Below, one piece after another: positions 12,701 through 26,400 of a stretch of DNA of 64,000 bases. The notes under the pieces were generated by a model. That model made no database searches, had not been told where the DNA came from, and saw only the letters and a list, made by a program, of their open reading frames with translations. The DNA lies in assembly GCF_963422355.1 (NCBI RefSeq), contig NC_085105.1:4486651-4550650 (forward strand), in the 5' to 3' direction. The position numbers and the translations under genes were made by a program. Numbering within the stretch: the first letter of the stretch is position 1; every line of letters begins with the position of its first letter. The stretch is from Corticium candelabrum. Lineage: Eukaryota; Porifera; Homoscleromorpha; Homosclerophorida; Plakinidae.

Positions 12701-12920
12701 TGAGTGAGTTTCACACGCGGAGTAAGTCTCACACGTGGAGTGGGGTTAGGTTTCACACGTAGAGCTGGAGTGGGCTTCACACGTGGAGCGAAATGGATTT
12801 CACACGTGGAGTGGACTGGGCTTCACACGTGGAGTAGAAATGAGTTTCAAATGTGGAACTGAACTGGGCTTCACACGTGGAGTGGTTCCAACCACTGGTA
12901 GAGCTGTCTCGTTTCCTTTG
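9768..12920 (-). pseudogene. protein-primed type DNA polymerase B, type 1 (decayed, 3'-truncated)
   Basis: Several PolB blocks appear on the minus strand in different frames. From 5' to 3' they are: a zinc-binding knuckle with CHICDKPL and AAHKKCHF (about 11300-11420), the exonuclease-side motif PVVFHNLRGYDSHLL (about 11060-11110), RKGVYLYKHMDDWARF with DAFYSTL (about 10730-10850), YLRTDVLLSADVFENFR (about 10600-10670) and LFKLLNNSVFGKTIENLRK (about 9840-9900). In Polinton-type PolB the C-terminal palm with the DTDS motif should follow, but it is cut off at the (TA)n tract. At least five frame changes or stops are present. It has the same lineage as the copy at 47.24-50.59 kb. It is non-functional. 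Confidence 0.85.
12700..12895 (-). repeat. CACGTGTGAAGCCCA minisatellite at the PolB type 1 N-terminus (copy A)
   Basis: Seven or so units of about 27-30 bp around TTTCACACGTGGAGTGG. On the minus strand they encode VKPxPAPR-like repeats; the same array is at 47320-47600 in element C. Confidence 0.85.
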
Positions 12921-13334
12921 TGAAGAGGATAGCATTCATATACGTTTCCAAGAATGTATGTCCTTGGTGAAACAAACTTGCCAACTTTGAAATAGCACGA
13001 TTCATCCCAGTGGTATATTAGAGAATAGTTATTTGTCTAAAAAGACGCAATGTCTTGACAGTTAAGAGACTGCCACACAAACTTGCTTACATATAGGTTA
13101 TATTATTTGTGTACAATTTGTTAGCGGCCTTGACAGAGAATATCACAAAAACATGCTTAGAGCGCACATTTCTATCACCAAGGACAGAATAACGCTATCT
13201 GCGTGGTGCACTGCTTTTATAGTTGACCCGTGCACGTGATGGGCACGTGGGATTTCCTAAAAATTACCCAGGAATTCCCATGACCGGGTTTGACCGGATA
13301 TATCCAGTTTTGACCGGATCTGACCACTTTTGAC

Positions 13335-13490
13335 CGTATTACAGATGTGCGCCCTATTAGACAAATGATTTCCATAGATATAGACTGTATATACCATCGA
13401 GCACATGTGTCTAATAGGTGTTTGCGTCTCGGGCGCCGAGTGGGGAGCGAGCCCTCGAGGTAAGATACTAGATAGACAAGATATACACAT
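13335..13490 (-). promoter_or_regulatory. terminal block and paired promoter-like motif of element A
   Basis: CGCCCTATTAGACAAAT at 13350-13366 faces GTCTAATAGG at 13409-13418, with TATA-like runs (GATATAGACTGTATATACC) between them. Beyond lies the GC-rich block GTCTCGGGCGCCGAGTGGGG at about 13427-13450, containing the stem CTCGG-CCGAG. The same arrangement precedes PolB in element C. Confidence 0.65.
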
Positions 13491-13668
13491 ACTTTAGACT
13501 CAAGAACGGGAGACAGTCGGTGGAGAAGTGAAATAGATGGGTAGAACCAACTCCAACGCAAGGATATACTAACGCAGGGAGAAAAGTGCGCCAGAAACGC
13601 GTAGTACACATATAAACAGTATTGGCTTCCTAGTAGCTGTACTGAGGATGCGCCAGAACCGGTAGTCT

Positions 13669-14429
13669 TTAAACTACTAACTTGCCTATGGGCAGCTCTA
13701 GTTTGCTTTTAGGAATTTAGTTAGCTACATTTGAAATGAGACACAAAACTTTCTTCATTCGCGAAAGCTTGAATACACATCTGCAAAACGGTTTAACCAG
13801 CCTATACTTTCTAATACACTTAGAATGTATTAGAGAAAGATCTTGCATACTCTAAATACAATATTTTATTGATGCCGAAATGTTTTTTAGAGAGTGAAGT
13901 AATATTACGTAATAACGTGATAAATAATTAGTTGTAATGGCAACATATTGTTAAGAAATACTTACATAAATGTATAATGTTTAAGATACTGGAAAACAAA
14001 TAGTACAAACTGGTATGCCATTAAAAACCCTATAGGTAAAGTCGAATCACGTGCGATCAGCAAAACGTTTTAGACTACAACTCCTATTTTAATGATAATA
14101 ATAACAAGGTACGTTTTAGATGGACAGTCGAATACGTACCGCGCATGTATAGTACCGTTGTAACGGAAAGAGATGATAAAGACAAAAAGAATGATGCAAA
14201 CGCATCATCTAATAGACTATTGATTGCGTACCTTCTCATGAACAACGCAAGAGCAAATAATGCGACAATAGCACCATATAACTAACTAGCCTAAAATGCT
14301 TTCCAACGCCATGCCTACGCAAAGATTAATGATCACAGGCAACTATTAAAAAGCAAACCTACTAGTGCAGCAGCAACATGCAAACTGTCAGCAAAAACAA
14401 CAGCAACATAAAGAAACACATAGAGTATA
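13669..14429. other. 3' flank of the RNF213-like gene
   Basis: No coding sequence is recognised. A perfect-looking hairpin (TTTCTAATACA/TGTATTAGAGAAA) lies at about 13807-13840. The reverse complement of TTTATT at about 13864-13870 gives AATAAA on the minus strand, a possible poly(A) signal for the RNF213-like gene. Confidence 0.4.
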
Positions 14430-17400
14430 CTAGAAGAGTTTGCCACGTGATGTCTTGTCTCTCTTTCGTCGATGGTCGCGTGATAGTCTCGCAGTTGTAC
14501 TTGATCGTTCGTCCTGTAAAGCACATGAAACGTAACATATTTCTAAACATTACAACCACTGAAGTATACCTCGATGAGTTGTTTCAGCAGCCGATATAGA
14601 TCGAGTGCGTTCTCAAGTAAAATGTCATCTGAGAAAAGAGACTTTACAGTACTCACTTCCTTAAACGATTTCGCCCATTCTAGTTGATGAAAGTATTGTA
14701 GCAGTGGTTCCGTCGGCTCAATCGACCCATCGGGTTCCATTAAATTTCGAAACATAAACCGTCGAAGAGCACTTAGGAAGGCAGACTTGTAATTACCAAG
14801 TTTTCTGATTTGTACTTTGCTAGAATCTTGAAGTGGTTTTGTGAACTCAGTCGGTAGAGAAGAGAGAACGTTGTCTGCTTGCAGCTCTTCGATTAGCAGA
14901 TAAACGTTAATAACGTGCTTTACGCAAACCTGTTTCTTGGTTTGCTCATTGACAAGCAATGCCTGAGGAGTATGATCTTTCAACCAAAACTGAAAGTAAT
15001 ATTGAAGAGTATCATTTTTATCAACGCTTTCAGCTCTTTTTACATGACAGAACAAAAGTTCAAGCGAAGCGAGAATTTTTCCGTATGTTGAGGGATCGAC
15101 AGTTAGTTTTATTGTTTCTGTAAGTTCCTGTGAAAGCTCGATTTGTTCACTAGACTTTTCTTCGACTTCCGCAAGTATTCGAGAAAAATTTCGACACAAT
15201 TCTCCTGCGTAAGGAAATGGTTCTATGCTGTCGCCATCAAAGCACAAATACGATTTTCCGGTAAGTTGCAAACTTGTGACCAGATTCTTTTCAATGGAAA
15301 AGAAGTCGTAATCTACTTCGTCGCCTTTGCCATACTCGCAGCAGATGGTAGACCTATAAAGAAGGTGTTCGGGCCATTCAAATTCGAGTATGTCGGGTGC
15401 TGATAAAGGATTGCATTTCTGAAGCGCGACACGCGGAAACACATGTCCAATAGAGGTGTGGTGACAACGAAGATATGTCAACGATGTGCACTCGGGGGTT
15501 GTCTCGAGTAATGTCTCTACCTCAGATAGAAAACGATTTTGAATATCAACTAAGAATGACAAAATTGTAAACAAATAGCAGCCATTGCCGGAAGTTCCCA
15601 GACAGCTGTAGCCTATTTCTCTTCCAGGATTGATCTCTGATAGATTTTGATCTAGCGGAAAACCCTCGACAGGAATTAGTTCTAGCTTTGCTACTGCTCT
15701 CCATGCCGAGCAGAAGTCTTCGAACTTTGTGCGAATGTTTGCTTGATCTGACTCATGTTCATAAAACACTTTAATAAAATTTTGTGGAAGTTTCATAGCG
15801 TTTCGTCGAGACAACTGAAACGAACTCACTTTGTAAACCTCATTAACCCAAGCTAGCAATGGTCTCATCAGTTTAATGAGTTTTAGGTAAGGAGCCGAAC
15901 AGATTACCAGCCAAAGAAAAGCATGTTTTTTCTTCAACCGGTCGTTTGCGGTTAACGTGGCGTACATGTCATCAATGGAAGGAGAAGCGCAGTGTCTGAA
16001 AAAATTTTTTCCACACCGCAGATTACCGCATTTCCGTAAGAGTGGAACAGAAGACTCTTCGACAGCTTCTTGTGCAGGAGTGTGAAACTTTTGGGCAGAG
16101 ATGTTAAGAGATCGACGGTGCTCTTTTACCGTTCTCTTTACATTTTTCAGTAACGGCTGAATAAGCTGTGCAAAATGTTTTTCCCAACGGGCTCTGGCCT
16201 TTGGCGAAGTCAATCGCGAGACGCGGAGCTCAGTCATTTTGCACATTTCAAGTTTCTGTAAAATCGAATGAAATAGAAGAGCGAGATTTTCGTCTGTAAT
16301 TGCTAAAGCTGTTCTCAAAGTTTGCCAATCCGTTTCAACTGTACTATCTAGGAATCGCAATATTTCTTCAAGCGGAACATTACCATTTTTAAATAGAAAG
16401 ATTGAAGCAGCTTCCCTGTCATAAAATTTGGCCGACAGCCCCACCATGACGGTCATGTGAAGTAGACACCGCAATACAAAGAACGATACCGGACTCGTAA
16501 ATTGTAAGCTGTCCTGATCCCAACTAATTACACTAGAATAGCCAGCTTCGTAATTAACAATTTTTTGCTGCACAGTAGGGCAATCACCGCATACATTGTT
16601 CGGTAGTTTCTTGCCACATGACGGCAATGGACATTTGCTACACCTTGCAGCAAATCCGCTACTGTAAGACATCGTTCTATATTGACAAACGCAAAATGCT
16701 GTAACAGCGTCAGAAATGCCTCCTGAACCTTGCCTACTGGTAAGTGATATTTGCGCTTCTCGATAACAAGTGATCACAAATTGCTTTTGGGCAGCAACCA
16801 AATCTGTCAAATAGGTATAGAAAGGCAACTGTCTGTCGGGCTTAGGCAACAGTAAAACTAGTAATCGTACCATGACAGACGTCCTGTAAACAACATTTTG
16901 TTGCCCATCTATATGTTCGCTATAAAACGGCGAAAACGGATAAGGAGACAAAAGAGAGCGAACAACAGTTGAGAGTAACATGTTGCTGCCAGCGTCAGGC
17001 TGCGTTAGCCAATCGATAAAACTATTCTCTTCGCTACTCAAACGTGACTTGCTACCTTGAAGTGTCAAATAGCTAGCGATATTTGCAGTAACAGAACGAA
17101 ATAATTCAGCGGACTTCGTGGATTCAACCAAAAGTTTTCTAAACTCCTCTCGGGCTCCTCGTCTGATAGCCGCTTTCATTACTCCGTCGACATGCCAGTA
17201 ACTGTGCAAATAGCTGAATGGATTGAATCCGCAAGGCTCATCAAACGGAACATCTCTCAAGTCGACTTGTCGCGTCCATGAGTACGATTCCGAGTATTTA
17301 CTTTCAACAGACAATTTTTCAGCTATGTTATTGAGGGCAACGCATCTTCTGGCCGGTCTTAGCATTAGATACCGCATTTCTTCGTGAAGGCCCAGTTCAT

Positions 17401-20400
17401 CAGATTGCTCAAGAAGTTTGTTTGTAGTCTCTATCAAATGTTTGTGAGATAGACCCGGATTTTGCATTTCATCAGCAAGGAGATGACCACAGCGACTCAA
17501 GATTGCGCGGATGACAGCAATCGCGTTGACAAAGGTAACGGTAGGAGCTGGATTGGCGATTATTCCTCCGGCATGTCGCAGCAGGCTACTCATTTTATCT
17601 GTATTAATGCTTTCTACCAAAGACCTATAAAATTTGTTCTCAAATATGCTGCAGCACAATACTGAAAACCAGCCATCCAAGAGATAAACGGTTTTGGCTT
17701 CATTAACAGTACCCGTTGTCAGTGGTTGCTGTGCAGCAATTTCTGTACTAGAAACATCATTCTTTACTGCTGTAGACTTGATGCAATCGTCTAGAGCTTG
17801 AAAAAAAGAATTCTGCTTTACAATATTAATAGCGTCGTTAGTTAGAAGACTGGTTAAATCTAGTTTTTTCTCAGCAACGTACACCTCCATACACTGACTT
17901 AAAAGTAAAGCAGCTCCAGGAGAAGTGTAGGAGTTTGCCAATGCCAACAATATAACTCTGTAATTATTGTCATCGAGAAGACGAAACAACGCATTATTGA
18001 GAAATCCTGCAACAGCCGTCTTGGCATCGGATTCAGATGCTCTTCCATATACTTCACTGTCTAGTAGAACTATTTGAAGCTGCTGAATAAAATTCGTAGA
18101 ATGTAATTCATCGGGCAGAGCTAATTGTACAGTATTTGCCAGCATAAAGACCGTATCATTCGCAACGTGAAACGGAATCGCAACAGATGACACAAATTCT
18201 GACAATATAATCAGAGCCAAGACTTCAGAGGAAACAGCAATGTCGTCCATTTCGTAAATTACAGACAAGACATATCTTGCTAAGTTGTCCCAATTTACTA
18301 AGCAACCACATTTGACAACAGATTTGTCCATACACACAAGGTTTTTGCAAACTATTTCTACCATTTTTTCAACTCCTGTTGAGCATTCACTGAACTCATT
18401 TATGTTCAGCACCAGACTTGCTTTGTATAGCGCAGTCAATCCTCGAATAGTAGTTTCTTGATTCTCAAGAAGCCAGTGAAGATCTGCTGGTTGTATCAGA
18501 CGCTCCAAGTCGGCTACTTTGCTCTTTGTACCAATAGTTGGTAAATGTAACAACTTGCCATAAACCCACCGCAAAGAGTCGGGTGACAATCCAAGTTCAT
18601 AACTGCATATTGTATAAAAGTCATCTTCGTAGTGTTGCCATGCAGGTCTTACGTATGCAGCAACTACTTCTGAGAAAACTGTCTTTTGGACTTCCTTTGC
18701 AGCAAATGTTGGATCTTGTGTATCATCAGAATCATTATCATCAATGACACTAAAAATATTGTCTCTCATCTTCTTGTAGAGAATGAAACTAAATGGAAAC
18801 TTAAGACACAATGGCATCATAGATAAACTATAACACTCGATTCCAGAAGGATTGGGAAGCTTTCTCATTTGCGAAGAGATCATCTTTTCTAGTAGCCTTT
18901 CAAAAACCTTGTGTGACTCTGCATTGTCGTGAGTTGCTTCATCAAACCAATTTAGGAGAGTATCTAAAAGACATTCTTTTAAAACAACGTACAGAAACTT
19001 TGCCATTGCATTGCGAAACTGTTCCACGACGTATGTTTCGGCTGCTCTTTGAAGACTTCCGTAAAGCGCCAGTTGCTGCTTGTTAAATGCCAGCTTGACC
19101 AACCACTGTGTGTCATTAGAAATAATTTCAGTTGTCAGATAATTACAAACAAAGATGCGAATCTTGTTCATCATGATTTCGGAAGACAAAATTTTGTTCT
19201 GAACTTGTTGCACATCCTTGAAAGAACAGTTTTTAGGCCATCTCATGCACCATAAGCACCAGCCAAGATTTTCTTTTGCTATCTTGCGTGAATCTACCAA
19301 ATTTTCAGCATACAGTTCCGGAATACTCTTAGATAACGCAGCTTTAGCACAAAAGTTCGGTTGTTCTAATTGATCAATAAATATCAAATCCCAACCACAA
19401 AGAAAGTTGAACTGCCACTTATCAGGGCGCCGAGAGAATGAGTCCACGTAGTTGGTACTATTAGGATCAAGATTTTCCATAATGTTTCTATCAACGTGCA
19501 TAATAATGCAGATGTGCTTTGCGCTGATGTTTGGTACGTTAGACATGCGAAGTCTTTCTTTTCTCATTTGATCAAGGACAAACTTCGCATACAACACATG
19601 ATTGCTGTCTGCGCCAGGAATACACTGGACAGCCAATACGTGGGCCGTGGAATTCCAAAATGGTCTAATCAATTCTAAAAACTGCTCTTCTGACTTTACG
19701 GAACTTAGACGAACAACTAGTGGCTTTAGTGGATCAATGATGGCTTCAATGTTTGTGTGGACGTTTGAGTATGTCATAATAATTGCACTCAGCGGTTGAT
19801 CACAACAGCGATTGTTAATGCAAGCTTTTAGTCCACTAAGTTGAGGCATTTCAAAATATTCATGTTGAAGATCGTCTAACCATTCTCCGTGTTCTTCGCC
19901 TAGTTTTGACATGCTCAGTCTCAAAGCGAAATCCATTGTAGAAATTCGAAGAAGTGATTTTAGACAATACACAATGATTTTATCAGTTGCGAAAGAGAAT
20001 CCAATTTCCATTTGAGATTTTTTTCCGGTTAGCTTATAAACCAAGGACGGAAGTAGATCACAATGCATGCCAGCAATAGCGTCTTGAATAGTAAACTCTG
20101 TTGAATTCGTCTTACTAGATTTAGATTCAGAACTGTATTTGTAGTTTACCGACATGATAAGATATTCTTGCATTCGCTTGACGAGAATAACTTGATGGTC
20201 GTTTAGGACATCGTCAAACCTCAAAAGCTGCTTTTCAAACCGATTAAGAAATGGTGGATCCGCCTTTGCGACGTCAGCTATATCTTGTAACACGATGCAA
20301 CGAAAATGATCGTGAACAGGACAAAGAGGACTAGAATATGGTCCGTGAGCAATGCGACAATTCTTTTTCCCCATGACTTCTGTGTAGCTTTGATTAAGCA

Positions 20401-23400
20401 GATCATATAAACTACCGTAAATGCTTTCTAGATCTTTCAACACCAGAGTTTTTCCTGTTTCCATGTATAATATAATTCTGCTCAATATTCTGTAATTGTA
20501 CTGTTCCGATTGCTCGTCGGTGTCATAGTCAAACTTGCTTCCGTAAATAACAACCGGTTCAAAGCCTGTCCCTTCTAGGGTATATTGTAAGAGATCAATA
20601 GCAGAGTCTCCGTTTGAAATGAGTAGAAGATGTCTAGCAGACAAGTCTTCCAAGTTCTCTTTGATCAAATCAAGTGCAGCTGGTATTTCAGGAAAGTCGA
20701 CCTGACAAGTTTTCCCAATGATTTGACAAGGATCAACATTCGATGTCGTTTCCAAGCCACCAAAATTTCTAAAAATTGCTTTTAGCTTTCGAAGCCTTCT
20801 ATCACTCGTGGTCGATTGACTTGCATAAGCCCCGCTGGTCTGTTTTACTAAACAGTAGTAATCGCGAAGACCGTGGAAGTTGACGAACTGTTGACTTTTC
20901 ATGTAATCGGCGTATCCTGTGGCAAGTTGACTAATGTATTGCCTAGGAACTGCAGCAGTTTTTCCAGTCAATTCTTTACTAATTTCTAAACCAGTTTTAG
21001 TGAGATCGTCTAAGTCAGGTTCAGGACGAGACAACTGAATAGCACGGTTCATCTTCGAAGCATCTAGTTCCCAGTTGGAAATACCGACTACTCCTACATT
21101 CAGTTTCTGCTCGTTTATTCCATCTATGCGACCGTCTTTCGTGTGTGCTTCGAGTCTGCTGTGCAAAACTTTCAAAGGCTTGGACTTGGATAACTCAGCT
21201 AAACCAACTTCATCTAGTAGAACAACTGGAATCGAGTTGGTGTGAACAAGAGATTCTGCTTTCTTAAATATCATGTTTATTCCTTCTGACGTAGAGGATT
21301 CCGATCCTTGATAAGAAACTACAATAACCTGTGGTAGTTTCTTGAAGTAAACGATGGGACTGTCTCCTCCCCGCAAGTTACTGCGAATAATCTGCATTGA
21401 AAGAGACTTGCTACACCCCGGCTTGCCAACGAGAAAGACAGGCATTCGATTCAATATGCAAACCGTCAAGACAAATACGTTTTCCAAAAGAGCGCCATTG
21501 GCAGCAATTCCTTTCGGAAGCCGCATTTTGTTTAGATATGCCTGTTCTTCGCTAGTTAAAATGTCAAGAAAGTCACTTTTCTTCATTTTGTAATTTCTAA
21601 AATATTGCAATACATTGTCAAGATAACCATCACGAAGAGCAGTAGAAGCAAGACGACACAAATAGCAGACTGAAAGTCCCAAAACAGTGCAGTAGATTTT
21701 ACGCGGCATGTCGGTTCGCTTCCTGCTTACACTAAAGTCAAAGTGAAGACAGTTTTCTATAAACCAATGAATGAGATCTCTGCAACGTTTCACATCTCTG
21801 AGACTGCATGCACTTCTACCAAACTTTTGACGAACAAACTCTTGCGATGTTTGAATAAGGGTAGCAGTAAGATCATTGTCGCCATCCAGGTTACCAAGTA
21901 TCTTTCTAATGTAATGCAGTTCTTCGTCCGCCGTCAGAGCACCGTAATCCCATACGTAGTCTACCATACATTCTGGAAGTGGATTGACTAGATAGACTAA
22001 TTTGTATGTTCCAGTGGTGACACCTGCTCTCAGAGCAAGACTTAGTCCTGACGTGGCTTCTAATTTCTGCTGAAATCGGTATGGATTGCAGGCAGCTAAA
22101 AATACAATGTTTGTTGGAAGTAGCTGTCCTTGGCATGTTCTGTGGACAATGATATCAGATAGAAGACCAAGATGATTGCAAGTGTTGATTTCATCGAGGA
22201 GAACCCAAACCTGAAGGGTTACGTCTTCATTAGCCTGAATGATAACATTTTTAATAAATTTCCAGATTTCGATCTTTTCAACCCCTGCATGAAAGTTCTT
22301 AGCAAAAAGCTTTGCTTCTACAACAGTTGAAAGAAAATGAACTAAACTTGTTTTCCCGCAACCTGTTTCTCCCATAATAATGACCGGAACGTGAGCTTGA
22401 ATTCGTAACATAATCATGACAGCTTTTAGCATATTGTCTCGAGTAAGAGAGTAGTTCGGATACTTTCCTGACGCTAATGATTTTCGAAAAACTCTTTCTA
22501 GCTTTATCACCAAATCACTGTGCCCTCTATTTGACAAGTCTTCTGGAGTCCAATTCTTTCCTCCTTGTGTTCTTAGAACGTTTTCCACTTCTGGCAGCAA
22601 ATCTTCCTTGTGCAAGTAGAGTGCGCTAACGTTTTCTTTATCCCGTTCATGAAATGTTACAACCAGATGATTGCTTTGTTCCCACTGTCTCATTCCACTA
22701 AATCTTTCTACTGCTTGTTTATCAATATTTCCAGCTCGAACTTCAAAAGCCGCCATTTGACCTTTTCTCGAAATTGCAACAGATCTTCTAGCAAATTCTT
22801 TTGATACCTCTAAAAACGACCCAAATAATTGCGATCGCACTGCAGTAGTTCCAACAGTTGTTTGTAATGTTTCTGTCGAAAAGAAACTACTGGCTGAAAA
22901 TCGAACAAGCTGCTGCGCCAATACGTTAAGAAACGTACGAACAATGTAATAAGTAACATCGCCTTCAGGAAACACGTTTTTGAGAAGACTGCGGCATTTT
23001 GATGCTGGTAGAGACTCACAATTCGATTGAGGATGGAACGAAATATCGACTGAGTCAAGTGTGCCTTTAGAATAGTAATCTAGGTAGTTGCAAACAATCT
23101 GAGTCGAACTGTTGACATCTGCGCTGACATTTAACTCATTCATGTCCCACATGAGTTTGCAACTAGGCAATAACTGACAGAAATGTAATCGATTTGCCAA
23201 CCCATTGGCCAGAAAGTTTGCTATTTCTACGTATACAATGTTATGAGGCAACTGACAAAATAGATTTTTTGAAGAAACACCTCCGACAACCAAAAGTTCA
23301 AATATCCAGTTGTCTAATAACTCTGGGCTATCAACGTTGGCAATGTCAATGTGCAGAGCATGAAAGTCATCTAGCTGTAATTCATACAAAGATTTTGTTA

Positions 23401-26400
23401 ATTCGTCATGACTGATAGAACCTTCTACAGCAAGAACGCGAACAAGCTTATTGCAACTAAAAGCATTTTGCTTAATAGACTCGGTCTTTCCTTGTCCCGC
23501 CAATAAAGACGTCACCACCAACGTAGAATCGCACGAACTAGCTAATAACTTTTTTGAATCGTCTATGGAAAAGCCCGTTAGATTTCTTCTGTACTTTTGA
23601 AGATTTTCTAAAATGTGTTGAGGCTCTGGCAAAGAACAAATAATAGCCAACATAAAATTTCGGTTGCAAAATCTAGTTATTCCTGCTAGTTTGTTATGAC
23701 TTTCTAGAGCTCGCAAAAGAAAGTCAATTAACTTGTGTTGCACATCTGATAACAAGTGGTCTGCGTTCACTACGCAAAATAGTTGCTTCTGAAGGTAGCT
23801 ATTTGTAGAGCTAAAACATCTCCACAGTATATTTTCTACTTGAGCCCATGACGTGCTGCTGTGGCAAAATAGTAGCTGATGTGGCTGAGGATATTGATTT
23901 TGACTTTGAAGAAAGAGAGAAAGAACTCCTCTGCACATTTTTTCTTCTGTCACATGAGCAACTACAAGTTCTCCACTACTTACACAATCGCTGGCAATTT
24001 GCGGAAAATAGATATCTTCACTCACAGTTCTCTGCACCGGATTTAAATGTCGGCATATCTCGTCAAGCACCTCTCCCATTCTATTTAGATCGGATTGTAT
24101 TGATTCTCCTAAAAGAATCGTTTCTTCTGCAACGAATGGTAAACTTATCGATGAATTAACAAACTTCAACAAGTTTTGGGCTCTGCCGATCAACTCGTTC
24201 GTACGCTTGCCAAACAAATATTTGTGCAATATTCGGATTTGGTCAGAATGGAAGTAATTCAAAAAATAATGCGATTGCCTTGCAGTAGGCAATAGAGCAT
24301 GCCAATCTTGAAGCTGTGTTTGAAATAATTTTAAGTTGTGGCATAGTATCTGTAATCCATCAAAATTGAATACCTTTTCTCCGTAGTTAAAGTGTCCGCT
24401 GGCAAAGAGTTCTGTTAGAAGAGTAGCTATTCTTTCAACAAGATCTACCTCTTCAATAAAAATTTTGCAAAGCTGAGAATCTCTAACGCCTTCGTCGACA
24501 TCGTCTTTGTTTAGTTCAGAATTCACTATCAAGTGTGCTCGACATTGCAAGTCTCTCATGTCTTCCAATGATTTCTTTAATCCACCAGCAGTTTCATGTC
24601 CACAGTCTGACTTGAAGGAATACTGCAAATGAACCATACAATTGCCAGACTCGGTTAGCGTAAATGTAAACCGTCCGTCCTTTGCTGCATTTCTAATAAT
24701 TTGCTTTGTCATCTCTCTTCTGTCTTTCAAGCTATGGTAGATTTGTCGAATAGCTACCGCATAACCCTTGCAAGTGTCAATGCTTTTGACAACATCAACA
24801 CTTAATTCTACATTAGAAAAGACTTCTCTCAATCTTTGAAAGAAATCGTCGACAGTGAGACTTGATGATGTAAAACGACAGAGAACCTTTTGCGTTTGCA
24901 ATAGACATTTTATGGTAGACGTATTAACAAGGCTACCGTCAGAATGCTCTTCCACCGCATCTACAAGTTTCCTCAAGTCATTTTCTTGATTCTCTTGCAG
25001 CTCAAGAAAGAAGTTAACCAATTCAACGGCATCCGCCAATGATTCAAGCATTTTGATGCAATCTGCCGAAAGCGTCGGTTTATGCTTTTTGTAAGACAGA
25101 TAATGTTCATTAAACTCATGTATTGTCATCTGACTCCGAGTTTCAAAACTCTTCAAAAACTTGCGAAAAGCATCAACAACAAAATGATTCATATCGATAC
25201 GAAACGTACTTAGACTATGGAGCAGAAGTTGAGCAACTTTCACTTCTTGGCAACTCTCCAAATACGTAGAAAACAATTCCCGCACTTTCATAGGAATTTT
25301 GTTTTTCAAAACACTTTCAAATGAGACAAATTCTTTATTAAAGTCGCAATTTGGATCGGAAAGCACACTCAAAATGTCTTCGCTATCTGCAAACTTTTGT
25401 CTAACGAATTTCTCTTCAGAAAAGAATGGAGAAATGGAATCACGAAATATTTCCATAGAAGACGGTATTATTTGCTCAACAAGTACTTCTGCCGTAATAT
25501 GAGTGTTCAATTCATCTGGCTCTTTCCATTCTTTGCATGTTCTTGATAGAATAAAGCGAAAGTACTGACGCGACAAAACAATTCCTAAGATGCTGCAGCC
25601 ACGGTCTAGCACTTCCACTTTACGCCAATAACAAGAATTTTGAAACTCTCTAAATGGTTTACTCCTATAATACTCCTCAAGAACCTCGAGGTCTGCTCTC
25701 AATTCATCGACATTTTCTGCTTCAAATGCTGCCACAATGTCATCTAAAAAGTCGTGCATGGCGTTCAGCAGTTCTCCAGTTCTTACTACTTCTTGATTGG
25801 TACTTTCCAGAATTTGTTGAACTTTTCGTTTGCTAATACCTTTGCAAGAAGCAATTGCTAAAGTAAAAATACTTCGTGCTCGCTCTTCTCTAAATAGCTG
25901 ATTAATTTGTCTTGCAGAAACTTCGCCAGATATAATGTTTCCGTAGCATTTCTCGACAATTTTGGTAGCTTTCTGTAGCCACGGCATAACTCGTACGCGA
26001 GAACATGTATTCGCGTTAAGAACAGCGACAAGCAATTGAAGACGTTCTGTGTCTAAGATGTTGTCCAACGTAAATTCTTCCTTTAGTTTACTCACTGCCA
26101 AATTTAACAGCTCTCCTGAAACTCTATACAACATAAAAATTGATAATTAACGACAGCAGCAATAACTTCTAAGTATGTTGCATGTACCTGGTAGTCAAGT
26201 TGTACGAGAAAAATTCAACTGTGGCTGATGTTACATCTAGAAGCGGTCTGCTTATCTCTTGCAATTGCTGTACGCTCAAGCTGTCTGGGATAGAAATTTT
26301 AGCAGCTTCGATAAGCATCTCTTCCACTTTCCCATTCAGCAGTGTGCCATTAGCTGCAGATTTGAAAAACGACAAAGGCTTGAATTGGACTGCTTTCTCT

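Larger units (their letters stand above)
9763..13668 (-). mobile_element. element A: truncated Polinton-like element
   Basis: Reads on the minus strand from a terminal sequence at 13651-13668 (reverse complement AGACTACCGGTTCTGGCG) through a GC-rich block, promoter-like motifs and a PolB gene, and stops inside PolB at the (TA)n tract. It is collinear with 46.26-50.4 kb of element C in the opposite orientation, including the same CACGTGTGAAGCCC minisatellite. Protease, zinc-ribbon and integrase genes are absent. Polinton ends typically start with 5'-AG, as here. Confidence 0.75.
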
